DNA of 64,000 nucleotides from Pseudomonas palleroniana (GCF_003031675.1 NZ_PYWX01000050.1:1-64000), one strand, 5' to 3'. Shown: positions 51,938-61,793, counted from the first letter of the stretch. The notes: generated from the letters alone by a model not told the origin. A program made the numbers and translations.

Positions 51938-52000
51938 ATTGTACACACCGACACAGACGCTCACAAATTTAGCGACGAAATGTCGCAAATCTATGTCGCA
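51938..52000 (-). promoter_or_regulatory. Candidate gltB promoter with upstream direct repeats
   Basis: On the minus strand TTGTGA (51961-51966) and TACAAT (51938-51943) are spaced 17 bp and fit a sigma-70 promoter, giving a leader of about 105 bases. Just upstream, TGCGACAT occurs twice with a 13-bp period (51993-52000 and 51980-51987), a possible activator site. The rest of the 355-bp gap (51827-52181) shows no gene. Confidence 0.45.
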
Positions 52001-52181
52001 TTTATGAAAGGTTTAAAGCGATATGCTGTGCTAGTCAAAACTTTTTTAATTCTGACCGCTACGACTCAAAAGCTACTGTGACGCAGACACCACAAAGCGC
52101 GCGGTCCCGGGAGGAACTGCACGCACTTGCGGTTATTTTTTGAGGTGCCGGGAGGGCGGCCTGGGTAAGGCCACCGGATCT

Positions 52182-53753
52182 TCAGCGAGTTGCCGCCAGT
52201 TCCTGTTGGACGCTGGCAACAGTGCGAGGCCAAGGTTTACCAGCCTGAACCTTCGCTGGCAAGGCTTTGATAGCAGAATCAGCTGCGGCGCGGCTTGGGA
52301 AGCTGCCGTAGGTGATCACATAGAGAGGCTTGCCGTTGAGCACTTTCTTGAAATAACGGTACTCGCCGCCCTGCTCCTTCACGAACGCCTGGGCGTTGGC
52401 TTCGGAACTGGTGCCCAGAATCTGTACCACGAAGTGGCCAGCAGGCTGGCTGGTGTACCAACTGCTGCCGGCTGCGGCCGGGGCTGCCTTGGCAACGGTG
52501 GCGGCAGGCTTCTCGACCGGCTTGGCCACTGGCGCAGGCTTGGCAGCCGGAGCGGGTGCTACAGGCTTGGCCACGGGGGCTGGTTTGGCCGTGGCCACGG
52601 TCGGAGCCGGGGTCGGTGTCGGCTTGGCAACCGCAGCCGGCTGGCCCGCTGGCACGCCCGCCGGCGGTGCAGTGGTGGTCACGGTCGGAGGTGTGGCGCT
52701 GGAACCTTCCACCGGCACGCCGTCGTCGCCTTCGGAGATACCACCGGCCTCTTCGGCAAGTGGCCCGCGCATCACTGGCTGGCCAACCATCGGCAGATTG
52801 GTCGGTTGGCCAGAGTTGGCGAACTCGACGTTTGGCGTGGGCTTGCCCAGTGGCAGTTGCGCCTGCTCAGTTGGCGCGCCGGCAGTGGCGGGGGCCTTGC
52901 TACGGCCTGGAATCAACCAGGCGGCGGCTACGGCGACCACCACAACGGCGGAAATAGCCAATACGTGCTTCTTAGGCATAGTGAACCCCATCTTTGGACG
53001 CTTAACCGCAGAGCGGCTGGCAATCATGGCTTCGATCATGGCATCCCGGGCGACCTGGTTGATGGTGCCTGGCCAGCCGTCGGAGCTTTCGTGAATATCA
53101 GAGATCTGTTGAGCGGAGAAAAGTTCGATACCGGCCCCGGCGCCTTCGAGACGTTGAGCCAGGTATTCGCGGGTTTCCTCTTCCTCGTAGGGCTGCAATT
53201 CGATGACGTGGAACAGTTCCTGATCGCCACTGATCTGCTCCAGATCGGCGATCAACGACGACTCACCAAACAGGAACACATGGGGACGACCTTCGGGTGT
53301 CCCCGCGGCCAGCGCCAGCAGCGCTTCCAGGGCGGACTCGTCGAGCTGCTCGGCGTCATCCACCAACAGGTAGACTTCCTGACCGGTCAGGCCCAGTTGC
53401 ACCACCTGCTTGAGGATCGCGTTCGGCTCGGCGGTAGGCACGTCCAGCGCCTGGGCCACCTGGCGCAGCACGCCCGCCGCATCACCGGCTCCACGGGCCG
53501 ACACCACCACGCTCTGCACCGTCTGCTTGTTGGTGCTGGCTACCAGCGCCTGGCGCAGCAAGGTCTTGCCGCTGCCCAACGGGCCCGTCACTACCAGCAA
53601 CAGCTGGCTGTAGCGCGCCAGGTGATGCAACTGACCAAGCACCGGCTTGCGCTGCGCCGGGAAGAATTTGAAACCAGGCACCCGCGGAGCAAAAGGGTCA
53701 TGGCTTAGATGGTAATGGCCGAGGAACGCCTCGTCGGCATGCAAACTAGTCAT
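52182..53753 (-). CDS. AAA ATPase-SPOR domain protein (DamX-like)
   Basis: The 523-residue protein has an ATPase domain with Walker A GPLGSGKT at 57-64 and Walker B EVYLLVDDAEQL. A single membrane helix (about 260-282, HVLAISAVVVVAVAAAWLI) follows, then a long Pro/Ala/Lys-rich linker and a C-terminal SPOR domain (AGHFVVQILGTSSEANAQAF) that binds denuded septal peptidoglycan. The layout and place before aroB match DamX-type division proteins, with the ATPase domain in the cytoplasm. It is separated from aroB by 10 bp and is likely in one operon with it. Confidence 0.9.
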   Translation of the reverse strand: MTSLHADEAFLGHYHLSHDPFAPRVPGFKFFPAQRKPVLGQLHHLARYSQLLLVVTGPLGSGKTLLRQALVASTNKQTVQSVVVSARGAGDAAGVLRQVAQALDVPTAEPNAILKQVVQLGLTGQEVYLLVDDAEQLDESALEALLALAAGTPEGRPHVFLFGESSLIADLEQISGDQELFHVIELQPYEEEETREYLAQRLEGAGAGIELFSAQQISDIHESSDGWPGTINQVARDAMIEAMIASRSAVKRPKMGFTMPKKHVLAISAVVVVAVAAAWLIPGRSKAPATAGAPTEQAQLPLGKPTPNVEFANSGQPTNLPMVGQPVMRGPLAEEAGGISEGDDGVPVEGSSATPPTVTTTAPPAGVPAGQPAAVAKPTPTPAPTVATAKPAPVAKPVAPAPAAKPAPVAKPVEKPAATVAKAAPAAAGSSWYTSQPAGHFVVQILGTSSEANAQAFVKEQGGEYRYFKKVLNGKPLYVITYGSFPSRAAADSAIKALPAKVQAGKPWPRTVASVQQELAATR

Positions 53754-53763
53754 CGGGATCTTA

Positions 53764-54864
53764 TTAACCTTTCAGCTGGGCCAGGGCGCGGTAATCCGCT
53801 CCCAGCGTGGCCTGTAAAATCTCTTTCGGATAATCGTCGGTCACCACCGCTTCGCCCATGTGGCGCAGCAATACCAGTCGCAGTCGACCGTCGATCACTT
53901 TCTTGTCTATCGCCATATGTTCGAGGAAGTCCGCCTCGGTCATCTCCTCAGGCGGGATGACCGGCAAACCCGCACGCTGGAACAGGCGGATGCCACGATC
54001 ACGCTCCTGGGCACTGATCCAGCCCAGGCGTTGCGACATTTCCAACGCCATCACTGTGCCAGCCGCTACGGCTTCCCCATGCAACCACACACCATAGCCC
54101 ATGTGTGTCTCGATCGCATGGCCGAAGGTGTGGCCCAGGTTCAACGTGGCACGTACACCGGACTCGCGCTCATCGGCATTGACCACCAGCGCCTTGGCGG
54201 CGCAGGAGCGGGATATCGCTTCGGTCAATGCCACCTGGTCAAGATTGCGCAAGGCATCGACGTGTTCTTCCAGCCAGGTGAGGAACGGTTCATCGCAGAT
54301 CAGCCCGTATTTGATGACCTCCGCCAGGCCGGCCGACAGCTCTCGCGGCGGCAAGGTGTTCAGCGTCGCCGTGTCGATCAGCACGGCATTCGGCTGGTAG
54401 AACGCGCCGACCATGTTCTTGCCCAGCGGATGATTGATGCCGGTCTTGCCACCTACCGACGAATCGACCTGGGACAGCAAGGTGGTCGGCACCTGGATAA
54501 AATCCACGCCACGCTGGTAGCAGGCAGCTGCAAAGCCGGCCATGTCGCCGATGACGCCGCCACCCAGGGCGATAACAGTGGTGCGCCGATCATGGCGTGC
54601 AGTGAGCAGGCCATCGAAGATCAACTGCAGGGTTTCCCAGTTCTTGTGGGCTTCGCCGTCAGGCAAAATCACGGAGATCACCGAGTACGCCGCCAGGCTG
54701 CGGCTCAGACGCTCAAGATACAACGGCGCGACCGTTTCATTGGAGATGATCGCCACTTGCCGCCCGGCAATATGCGGTGCGAGCAACTCCGGCTGGTCCA
54801 ACAGACCTTCGCCAATATGGATCGGGTAGCTGCGCTCGCCTAGATCGACCTTAAGTGTCTGCAT
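53764..54864 (-). CDS. aroB: 3-dehydroquinate synthase
   Basis: The 366-residue NAD- and metal-dependent enzyme turns DAHP into 3-dehydroquinate in the shikimate pathway. It has the nucleotide-binding GGGVIGDMAGFAAACYQRG segment, the metal-ligand region NLGHTFGHAIET, and GKTGINHPLGKN. ATG 54864 (MQTLKVDLGERSYPIHIG) is the family start; the longer frame to 54939 would add 25 unrelated residues. It lies between aroK and the damX-like gene. Confidence 0.96.
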   Translation of the reverse strand: MQTLKVDLGERSYPIHIGEGLLDQPELLAPHIAGRQVAIISNETVAPLYLERLSRSLAAYSVISVILPDGEAHKNWETLQLIFDGLLTARHDRRTTVIALGGGVIGDMAGFAAACYQRGVDFIQVPTTLLSQVDSSVGGKTGINHPLGKNMVGAFYQPNAVLIDTATLNTLPPRELSAGLAEVIKYGLICDEPFLTWLEEHVDALRNLDQVALTEAISRSCAAKALVVNADERESGVRATLNLGHTFGHAIETHMGYGVWLHGEAVAAGTVMALEMSQRLGWISAQERDRGIRLFQRAGLPVIPPEEMTEADFLEHMAIDKKVIDGRLRLVLLRHMGEAVVTDDYPKEILQATLGADYRALAQLKG

Positions 54865-54989
54865 GTGTCCCCGCGTTGAAGATGTATTGACGTCCGCTGA
54901 TGTCAAGATCCGACGTCGACTGATGGCTCTACGCCACACCTTGGAAGGGAATGACGCGCCGCCGAGAATAGCGCATTTCGGGCCTGGCT

Positions 54990-55508
54990 TTAACGGGGTG
55001 GCAGCCGTTGCAAGCGCTCAAGAATGTCGAGCACCACCATCCGGGGCGGCCGTTCATCGGTTTCCACCACCAGATCGGCGATTTCCCGATACAGCGGATC
55101 GCGCAACGCCAGCAAATCCCGCAGGGTCTTTGCCGGGTCGGCTGTGCGCAGCAACGGGCGATTGCGGTCGCGAGCGGTGCGGCCTACTTGCTGCTCCACC
55201 GAGGCATGCAGGTAGACCACCCGGCCACCGGCATGCAGCGCACGGCGGTTTTCATCGCGCATCACGGCGCCACCACCGGTGGCCAATACTACGCCGTCGC
55301 AGCCGCACAGTTCGGCAATCATCGCCTGCTCGCGGTCGCGAAAGCCCAGCTCGCCTTCCTTATCGAAGATCCATGGGATATTGGCACCCGTGCGCAATTC
55401 AATTTCCTTGTCGGAATCTTTGAATGGCAGGCGCAGCTCTTTGGCCAGCAAACGGCCGATGGTGCTTTTTCCAGCCCCCATCGGTCCTACAAGAATCAAA
55501 TTTCGCAC
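54990..55508 (-). CDS. aroK: Shikimate kinase
   Basis: The 172-residue kinase phosphorylates shikimate. The P-loop GPMGAGKST is at residues 8-16, the shikimate-binding region follows in DSDKEIELRTG, and LATGGGAVMRDENR is present. The start is GTG 55508, only four bases after the pilQ stop, so it is probably translated with the pil operon. Confidence 0.95.
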   Translation of the reverse strand: MRNLILVGPMGAGKSTIGRLLAKELRLPFKDSDKEIELRTGANIPWIFDKEGELGFRDREQAMIAELCGCDGVVLATGGGAVMRDENRRALHAGGRVVYLHASVEQQVGRTARDRNRPLLRTADPAKTLRDLLALRDPLYREIADLVVETDERPPRMVVLDILERLQRLPPR

Positions 55509-55512
55509 AGAA

Positions 55513-56895
55513 TCAACGACTCACAGCAATCGCCTGGTTATTCATAATACGCGGAGTCAGGAATACCAGCAGCTCGGATTTTTTCTCCGCCAGCACATCG
55601 CGCCGGAAAAGGCGGCCAAGATACGGCACATCGCCCAAAAATGGCACTTTATCTACCACTTTGCTTTGGGTATTGGAGAAAACCCCGCCAATCACGATGG
55701 TCTCGCCATCCTTGACCAACACCTTGGCATTGACCTCGTTTTTCTTGATAGGCGGCACATCGTTGAGTTTGTTCAGATAGTCCGGCTCATCCTTGGTGAC
55801 CTTGACCTCCATGATGACCCGGTCATCCGGAGTGATTTGCGGGGTCACTTCCAGGGACAACGAAGCCTCCTTGAACGACACCGAGGTGGCGCCGCTGGAG
55901 CTGGATTCCTGATAGGGAATCTCGGTGCCTTTGAGGATGCGCGCAGTTTCCTTGTCGGCGGTCACCACTTTGGGCTGAGAGACGATTTCACCGTTGCCGG
56001 TTTTCTCCATGGCCGTCAGCTCAAGATCCAGCAACAGGTTGTCGGTGATGTAAGCGATACCCAAGCCTGACGTCCCCGTCAGCGAGCCCAGGTCGACAAA
56101 GGGCGACGTGGGTGGCTCTTGCGGCGGCTCGGTACCTTCAGGCAGCGGTTTGCGAATACCGCCGGCGCCCCAGTTCCCCCGGCTGAGCCCACCGCCCCAA
56201 CGCGCGCCCAGGCTTTTGTCATAATCGACATTGGCCTCGACGATCCGCGCCTCGATCATGACCTGCCGCACCGGAACATCGAGTTGCGCCACAATGCGCC
56301 GCAACTCCTCCAGCCGCTCCCCGGTCTGGTAGGCAATGATGTTGTTGGTGCGGTCATCCACCGCAACCGAACCACGCTCATCGGTAGTGCCTTCGAGCCC
56401 GTTGACGGATTGGAACAGCTTGGCCAGGTCTGCCGCCTTGGCGTAGTTGACCTGCAACAACTCTCGACGCAACGGTGCCAGTTCAGCCATCTGCCTGCGC
56501 GACTCCAGCGTCAGCAGCTCGCGAGCAGCCAACTCATCGGCAGGAGCGACCAGCAATACGCCGGCCTTCAGCCGTTTATCCAAGCCTTTGCTGTGCAATA
56601 CCAGGTCGAGTGCCTGATCCCAGGGCACGTCCTTGAGCCGCAAGGTGATCGAGCCTTGCACTTCGTCGCTGGCCACAAGATTGAGGCCGGCAATGTCGGC
56701 AATTTGTTGCAGCACTGCGCGCAGTTCGATGTTCTGGAAATTGAGGTTCAGTTTTTCGCCGGAATACGCATCCGAAGCGATCTCCCCGGGAGGGGGCAGC
56801 TGGATCAAGTCCAGGCGATTGGGCACAGCAGCAGCCATCGGTGTCGTGAACGCTATCCATAGCGCCACACCGAAGGACAAGAAAGTCCTTTTCAT
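55513..56895 (-). CDS. pilQ: Type IV pilus secretin PilQ, short form
   Basis: The 460-residue outer-membrane channel has a signal peptide (to about residue 23), an STN/N0 domain (LNLNFQNIELRAVLQQIADI), an N1/KH-like segment (LQVNYAKAADLAKLF) and the secretin core (GEIVSQPKVVTADKETARIL; VPFLGDVPYLGRLFRRD). PilQ of P. aeruginosa is about 700 residues and carries N-terminal AMIN domains that bind peptidoglycan; those are absent here. The core channel itself looks complete. Confidence 0.92.
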   Translation of the reverse strand: MKRTFLSFGVALWIAFTTPMAAAVPNRLDLIQLPPPGEIASDAYSGEKLNLNFQNIELRAVLQQIADIAGLNLVASDEVQGSITLRLKDVPWDQALDLVLHSKGLDKRLKAGVLLVAPADELAARELLTLESRRQMAELAPLRRELLQVNYAKAADLAKLFQSVNGLEGTTDERGSVAVDDRTNNIIAYQTGERLEELRRIVAQLDVPVRQVMIEARIVEANVDYDKSLGARWGGGLSRGNWGAGGIRKPLPEGTEPPQEPPTSPFVDLGSLTGTSGLGIAYITDNLLLDLELTAMEKTGNGEIVSQPKVVTADKETARILKGTEIPYQESSSSGATSVSFKEASLSLEVTPQITPDDRVIMEVKVTKDEPDYLNKLNDVPPIKKNEVNAKVLVKDGETIVIGGVFSNTQSKVVDKVPFLGDVPYLGRLFRRDVLAEKKSELLVFLTPRIMNNQAIAVSR

Positions 56896-56907
56896 TGATT
56901 GATTCCG

Positions 56908-57870
56908 TTATGAGTTGACGTTCAGCTTCAAGGTTTTTGGACGCTCCAGCCATGCGCCGTGTCCATCGGGAAATAGCTCGACAAGTTCGATGTGCCCCTC
57001 ATGAATAGCCCTGACCCGGCCATGGTTCTGCCCCAGGTAGTCGCCCACCGCCAGTCGATAGACCTCTGACGCGGCCCGTAGCAAGGCAAAGACCTGTCCG
57101 CCACGGGACAGCGTGCCGACCATTTCGAACTGATCGGTGGCCAACCCTTCCAGCTTCCCCCTGCTACGAGCGGGATCCGGCGCGAGCGCCGGCTGACCGG
57201 AGATCCAATCGTTCTGCGAGGCGGGAGGCAGGAACGGATCGCGCCGGGCTGATGAGTCGTAGGCAAGGCGCGCCTCAGAATCGAGCGACAGCTTGCCGAG
57301 CGATTCGCCGCGATAGGCTCTGGCCAGCAGCTCGAGATGCAGCAAGGCGCCATCCGGGCGAAGCGCTACATCATGCACAGTCACGATCCTCGACAGCCCA
57401 CCCAAGGCCGCCACGAACATCGCCAGGTCGTGGTAAGCCCCACTGGCGCCGATCTGCACGGGTTGTTCAATGAGAAACGCGCGCGGTTGCTCATCCAGGA
57501 CCGTGATGCCCTCCACCACCAAGCCATTACTCGCCGCCAGGCGAGTGATGTCTTCAAGCAAGCCAGGCACCTCGGGCTGGCCGGGAATCGCCCCCAGTAC
57601 CGCCGCTGCCTTGTGCTCCATCGCGCTGAATTGTTGGGCACGTACCTCCAGGCCCGCAGCCAGGTCCGCCCGTTGCGCCAGCTGTTGTTGCAGCGCCGTT
57701 TCCCGCGTTTCAAGTACGCGCAATCGCTCCCGCGAGGGGCTCAGGAGCCAGGCGTCTCCCACCACCAGCAGCAGGCCAGCCAATGCGCAGGCGAGCAGGG
57801 CTTTGCCAGGCCAGGGCCATGTTGCAACGTTGTGAGTGAGTGCGTAAAAGTCGAGCCTGGGCAGGCTCAT
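56908..57870 (-). CDS. PilO-PilP fusion protein of the type IV pilus alignment complex
   Basis: The 320-residue product joins two normally separate proteins. Residues 1-195 are PilO-like: one membrane helix (24-44), a coiled coil, then a ferredoxin-like domain with LIEQPVQIGASGAYHDLAMF. From about 204 (YDSSARRDPFLPP) it is PilP-like, ending YRLAVGDYLGQNHGRVRAIH. The PilP part therefore has no lipobox and no lipid anchor. It overlaps pilN by 4 bp and precedes pilQ by 12 bp. Confidence 0.85.
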   Translation of the reverse strand: MSLPRLDFYALTHNVATWPWPGKALLACALAGLLLVVGDAWLLSPSRERLRVLETRETALQQQLAQRADLAAGLEVRAQQFSAMEHKAAAVLGAIPGQPEVPGLLEDITRLAASNGLVVEGITVLDEQPRAFLIEQPVQIGASGAYHDLAMFVAALGGLSRIVTVHDVALRPDGALLHLELLARAYRGESLGKLSLDSEARLAYDSSARRDPFLPPASQNDWISGQPALAPDPARSRGKLEGLATDQFEMVGTLSRGGQVFALLRAASEVYRLAVGDYLGQNHGRVRAIHEGHIELVELFPDGHGAWLERPKTLKLNVNS

Positions 57871-58418
57871 GGTTGCGCCTCGGTGGTTTCCCCCTGACGC
57901 ACCATCAATTGGAACTCATTGTCGCCGCTCCCGGCATCCGCACGTACCCGCTGGAGCCGCGTGGCATGAGTACCCTGGGAGGCTTCCAGGCGACGCATCA
58001 ACTGGGCGATGTCTTCACTGGTTTCTGCGCTGCCGCTGACGCTGATGGTATCGCCGTTCGCCAGCACTTCATGCAGCCGGACGCCATCCGGCACTGCACG
58101 GGCCAACTGGTCAAACAGCTGGGCACTGGAAGATCGAGCGTCATGCAGATCCTGCACAACCTTCATGCGTTCCGCCAATTGCTGGCTTCGCTCCTGCAAC
58201 TCGTCGATGGTCTTGATACGCGCGTCCTGAGCGGCGATTTCCCTGCCCAAATGTTGATTGCGCGTCACTTGCCGGTCTATCGCCCGGTCGATCACCTGAT
58301 CGGCCAACCACACCGCAGCGAATGCCACACAGGCGAACGCCAACAGCAGCATCAGCAAATACTTGCGCCGCCGCTGTGCCAGCGCCTGGCGCCAAGGCAA
58401 AAGATTGATTCGTGTCAT
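57867..58418 (-). CDS. pilN: Type IV pilus assembly protein PilN
   Basis: The 183-residue inner-membrane protein begins MTRINLLPWRQALAQRRRK, the conserved INLLPWR segment that docks in PilM. One membrane helix (about 20-42) and a periplasmic coiled coil with a ferredoxin-like domain follow. Length and motif agree with PilN. 4-bp overlaps lie on both sides. Confidence 0.92.
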   Translation of the reverse strand: MTRINLLPWRQALAQRRRKYLLMLLLAFACVAFAAVWLADQVIDRAIDRQVTRNQHLGREIAAQDARIKTIDELQERSQQLAERMKVVQDLHDARSSSAQLFDQLARAVPDGVRLHEVLANGDTISVSGSAETSEDIAQLMRRLEASQGTHATRLQRVRADAGSGDNEFQLMVRQGETTEAQP

Positions 58419-59071
58419 TCAGCGAAACTCCTCAGGGCCAATCCGCAAGCCACTCCCAGCGCCTGGGCATCCACGGCCCATTGTGCACCATCGACTCGAT
58501 GACCCGGCATGAAGCTGGCGAAATCCTGACGGCTCGCACGCTCCAATGCAAATCCCTCGATATCCACCACCCGCGGCACAAGCCCGGCAAGGGCCAGGAC
58601 CTCCTCGCGCGCCTTGACCTGTTCCTTGAGACAGGCCGCCAACAACACCTCGACCCTGTGCGGGTCTTGCGCCGAAGGGCCACGCACCTGAAAGTCGATA
58701 GCCACGTCGTCCAATGGGTAAGGAATGTATTGGTCGGCCTCCATCTGGATCATCCAGACCATCTCCTCATCACTGAGCCCCGCGTCCATTTCGATCACCC
58801 GCGTGATCACCGAAGGTCCAACCACGGCGACCGCAGCCTGGCGCACCGATGTCCGCAACCGCACCAGAGCCTGGCGCAGCGCCTGCCCTATACCCTCAAG
58901 GTCAAGCAATGTGCCGTCGACCACCGCATGCGCCGGCAGTGCCTGCGTGGCGTAGCCCTCGACGGTATAGCCGGCGCTTGAACGGCCCAGCTCGACCAGC
59001 TTGATGCCGCTGTCATGAATATCGACGCCGAGGACGGTGTCGACTTTTCGCCTGAAAAATCCCTTTTTCAT
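58415..59071 (-). CDS. pilM: PilM with a central deletion (218 residues)
   Basis: PilM is a cytosolic actin-like ATPase that binds PilN. Residues 1-180 match the family N-terminal half (VLGVDIHDSGIKLVELGRSS, EADQYIPYPLDDVAIDFQVR). The last 15 residues (QALGVACGLALRSFAE) match its extreme C-terminus. About 135-140 residues between them, which form the second actin-like lobe and phosphate/adenosine loops, are missing; full PilM is about 354. The frame is intact, so the deletion looks in frame with a scrambled junction of about 20 residues. ATG 59071 has GGGAG upstream. Confidence 0.85.
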   Translation of the reverse strand: MKKGFFRRKVDTVLGVDIHDSGIKLVELGRSSAGYTVEGYATQALPAHAVVDGTLLDLEGIGQALRQALVRLRTSVRQAAVAVVGPSVITRVIEMDAGLSDEEMVWMIQMEADQYIPYPLDDVAIDFQVRGPSAQDPHRVEVLLAACLKEQVKAREEVLALAGLVPRVVDIEGFALERASRQDFASFMPGHRVDGAQWAVDAQALGVACGLALRSFAE

Positions 59072-59300
59072 AAAACTCCCCAAAACTTTGCCGGTCATAC
59101 CGGCAGTCATACCCTCTGGTTACCGCCGGCGTTCATGCATTCGGTCGACTTGTTTGAGTGGCGCGAATGACGCCCCAAGCCGAAAATGCTTTAATGCCCA
59201 GCGTTTTTTCCCGCTTTTTATCTGCAGCTCGGGTCGATCCATCGTTTGCCATGCATGCCCCGACGCGTAACCCATTCTTTTCTCTGGAAATCCAAAAGCC

Positions 59301-61766
59301 TTGATTCGTCTGCTGAAGTTTTTCGGGTACTCCATTGTCGCGATCGTCTGCGGGCTGCTGCTCGTACTCAGCGGTGCCTACCTCTACCTTAGTCCGGGTT
59401 TGCCCTCCGTAGAGGCGCTCAGAAGTATCCAGTTGCAGATTCCTTTGCGGGTCTACAGCAGCGATGAAAAACTGATCGCGGAGTTCGGCGAAATGCGCCG
59501 CACCCCCATCCGTTTCGCCGACATTCCACCCAATTTCATCAGCGCGCTGCTGTCGGCGGAAGACGATAATTTCGCCAACCACTACGGTGTCGACCCCAGC
59601 AGCTTGGTACGTGCGGCCACACAGCTGGTCAAAAGCGGACACATTCAATCCGGTGGCAGCACCATCACCATGCAGGTGGCGAAGAACTTCTTCCTTACCA
59701 GCGAGCGCAGTTTTTCGCGCAAGGCCACCGAGATCCTGCTGGCCCTGCAAATCGAACGTCAGTTGACCAAGGACGAGATCCTCGAGCTGTACGTCAACAA
59801 GATCTACCTGGGCAACCGTGCCTACGGGATCGAGGCGGCTTCCCAGGTCTACTACGGCAAGTCGATTCGTGACGCCAGCCTGGCGCAGATGGCCATGATT
59901 GCCGGCCTGCCGAAGGCCCCGTCGCGCTTCAACCCTCTGGCCAACCCGGCGCGCAGCAAAGAGCGTCGCGACTGGATCCTGGGCCGCATGTACAAGCTGG
60001 GCAAGATCGACCAGGCCGCTTACGAAAGTGCCGTGGCCGAGCCGCTGAACGCCAGTTACCACGTGCCGACGCCGGAAGTGAACGCTCCGTACATCGCCGA
60101 AATGGCCCGTGCCGAAATGGTCGGCCGTTATGGCAGCGACGCGTATACCGAAGGTTTCCGCGTCACCACGACCGTGCCGAGCAACCTGCAGGAAATCGCC
60201 AACCAGTCGGTACATGAGGGCCTGATCACCTACGATCAACGTCACGGCTACCGTGGCCCCGAGTCGCGCCTGCCCGGCAAGACCCTGAGTGCCTGGACCG
60301 CAGAATTGGGCAAGCAACGCACGATCAGCGGCCTGGAGCCGGCCATCGTCACTCAGGTGAAGAAAGATGGCGTGCAAGTCCTGACGCGCACCGGCGAAGC
60401 ACATGTGGCGTGGGACAGCATGAAGTGGGCGCGCCCGTTCCTGAACACCAACAGCATGGGCCCGATGCCCAAGCAACCGTCGGACGTGGCTCAGGTGGGT
60501 GACTTGATCCGCGTGCTACGCCAGAAGGATGACAGCCTCAAGTTCAGCCAGGTGCCGGTGGCGCAAGGCGCGCTGGTGTCCCTGGACCCGCAGAACGGTG
60601 CAATCCGCGCCCTGGTCGGCGGCTTTGCCTTCGAGCAGAGCAACTACAACCGTGCCACTCAGGCCAAGCGCCAGCCAGGTTCGAGCTTCAAGCCATTTAT
60701 CTACAGCGCCGCGCTGGACAACGGCTACACCGCCGCCAGCCTGGTCAACGATGCACCGATCGTGTTCGTCGACGAGTACCTGGACAAGGTCTGGCGCCCG
60801 AAGAACGACACCAATACCTTCCTCGGCCCGATCCGCGTGCGCGAGGCGTTGTACAAGTCGCGTAACCTGGTGTCGATCCGCCTGCTGCAGGCAATGGGCG
60901 TCGGCAAGACGATCGACTACATCACGCGCTTTGGCTTCAACAAATCGGACCTGCCACCTAACCTGTCCCTGGCCCTGGGCACCGCCACGCTCACGCCAAT
61001 GGAGATCGCCACCGGCTGGAGCACCTTTGCCAACGGTGGCTACAAGATCACGCCGTACCTGATCGACAAGGTCGAAAGCCGCAATGGCGACACCCTTTTC
61101 ACTGCCAACCCACCACGCGTGCCGGGTGATGTCGTCAATGGCGTGGCTGCCCCGGACGGCATCGCGGCCCCCGGCAATGGCGGTATCACCATCGAGCCAA
61201 CCCCAGGTGCTGCGCCCGTCGCCAGCACTGCGGCACCGGCCGAACCTCAGGCACCTGCCGTTGCGCCGCGCGTGGTGGATGGCCGCACCACCTACATCCT
61301 CAACAGCATCCTTGAGGACGTGATCAAGAAGGGCACCGGCCGTCGTGCGCTGGCCTTGGGCCGTGCGGATCTTGCGGGCAAGACCGGTACCACCAACGAA
61401 TCCAAGGACGCCTGGTTCTCAGGCTACAACGCTGATTACGTGACCACCGTGTGGACGGGCTATGACCAGCCGGAAAGCCTGGGCCGCCGTGAGTTCGGCG
61501 GTACCGTGGCGCTGCCGATCTGGATGAGCTACATGGGCGCCGCCTTGAAGGACAAGCCGTTGCACACTCAAGCCGAACCGGAAGGCATCCTCAGCCTGCG
61601 GATCGATCCGATCAGCGGCCGTGCGGCCTCGCCTAGCACGCCGAATGCGTACTTCGAACTGTTCAAGAGCGAAGACACGCCGCCGTCGGTCAACGAGCTG
61701 GGTAATGGCGTCGCCCCAGGCAGCCCACTGCCGGCGGATGAAGGCGCGCCGATCGATCTGTTCTGA
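59301..61766 (+). CDS. mrcA: Penicillin-binding protein 1A (bifunctional transglycosylase/transpeptidase)
   Basis: The 821-residue inner-membrane enzyme, also called PonA, builds and crosslinks peptidoglycan. There is an N-terminal membrane helix (about 9-31), the glycosyltransferase domain with EDDNFANHYGVDPSSL, an OB-like insert, then the transpeptidase with nucleophile S461 in PGSSFKPFIYS (SxxK), and KTG at 694-696 (KTGTTNESKDAW). TTG 59301 gives the family N-terminus LIRLLKFFGYS. It is divergent from the pil operon by 229 bp, the usual arrangement. Confidence 0.95.
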   Translation: MIRLLKFFGYSIVAIVCGLLLVLSGAYLYLSPGLPSVEALRSIQLQIPLRVYSSDEKLIAEFGEMRRTPIRFADIPPNFISALLSAEDDNFANHYGVDPSSLVRAATQLVKSGHIQSGGSTITMQVAKNFFLTSERSFSRKATEILLALQIERQLTKDEILELYVNKIYLGNRAYGIEAASQVYYGKSIRDASLAQMAMIAGLPKAPSRFNPLANPARSKERRDWILGRMYKLGKIDQAAYESAVAEPLNASYHVPTPEVNAPYIAEMARAEMVGRYGSDAYTEGFRVTTTVPSNLQEIANQSVHEGLITYDQRHGYRGPESRLPGKTLSAWTAELGKQRTISGLEPAIVTQVKKDGVQVLTRTGEAHVAWDSMKWARPFLNTNSMGPMPKQPSDVAQVGDLIRVLRQKDDSLKFSQVPVAQGALVSLDPQNGAIRALVGGFAFEQSNYNRATQAKRQPGSSFKPFIYSAALDNGYTAASLVNDAPIVFVDEYLDKVWRPKNDTNTFLGPIRVREALYKSRNLVSIRLLQAMGVGKTIDYITRFGFNKSDLPPNLSLALGTATLTPMEIATGWSTFANGGYKITPYLIDKVESRNGDTLFTANPPRVPGDVVNGVAAPDGIAAPGNGGITIEPTPGAAPVASTAAPAEPQAPAVAPRVVDGRTTYILNSILEDVIKKGTGRRALALGRADLAGKTGTTNESKDAWFSGYNADYVTTVWTGYDQPESLGRREFGGTVALPIWMSYMGAALKDKPLHTQAEPEGILSLRIDPISGRAASPSTPNAYFELFKSEDTPPSVNELGNGVAPGSPLPADEGAPIDLF

Positions 61767-61793
61767 CCCATGAGGGGCTGGCCATAAAGACTC

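Noticed and set aside
48914..52081. A 1055-codon open frame opposite gltB
   Set aside because: Shadow of gltB; low-complexity composition and extends into the gltB promoter region.
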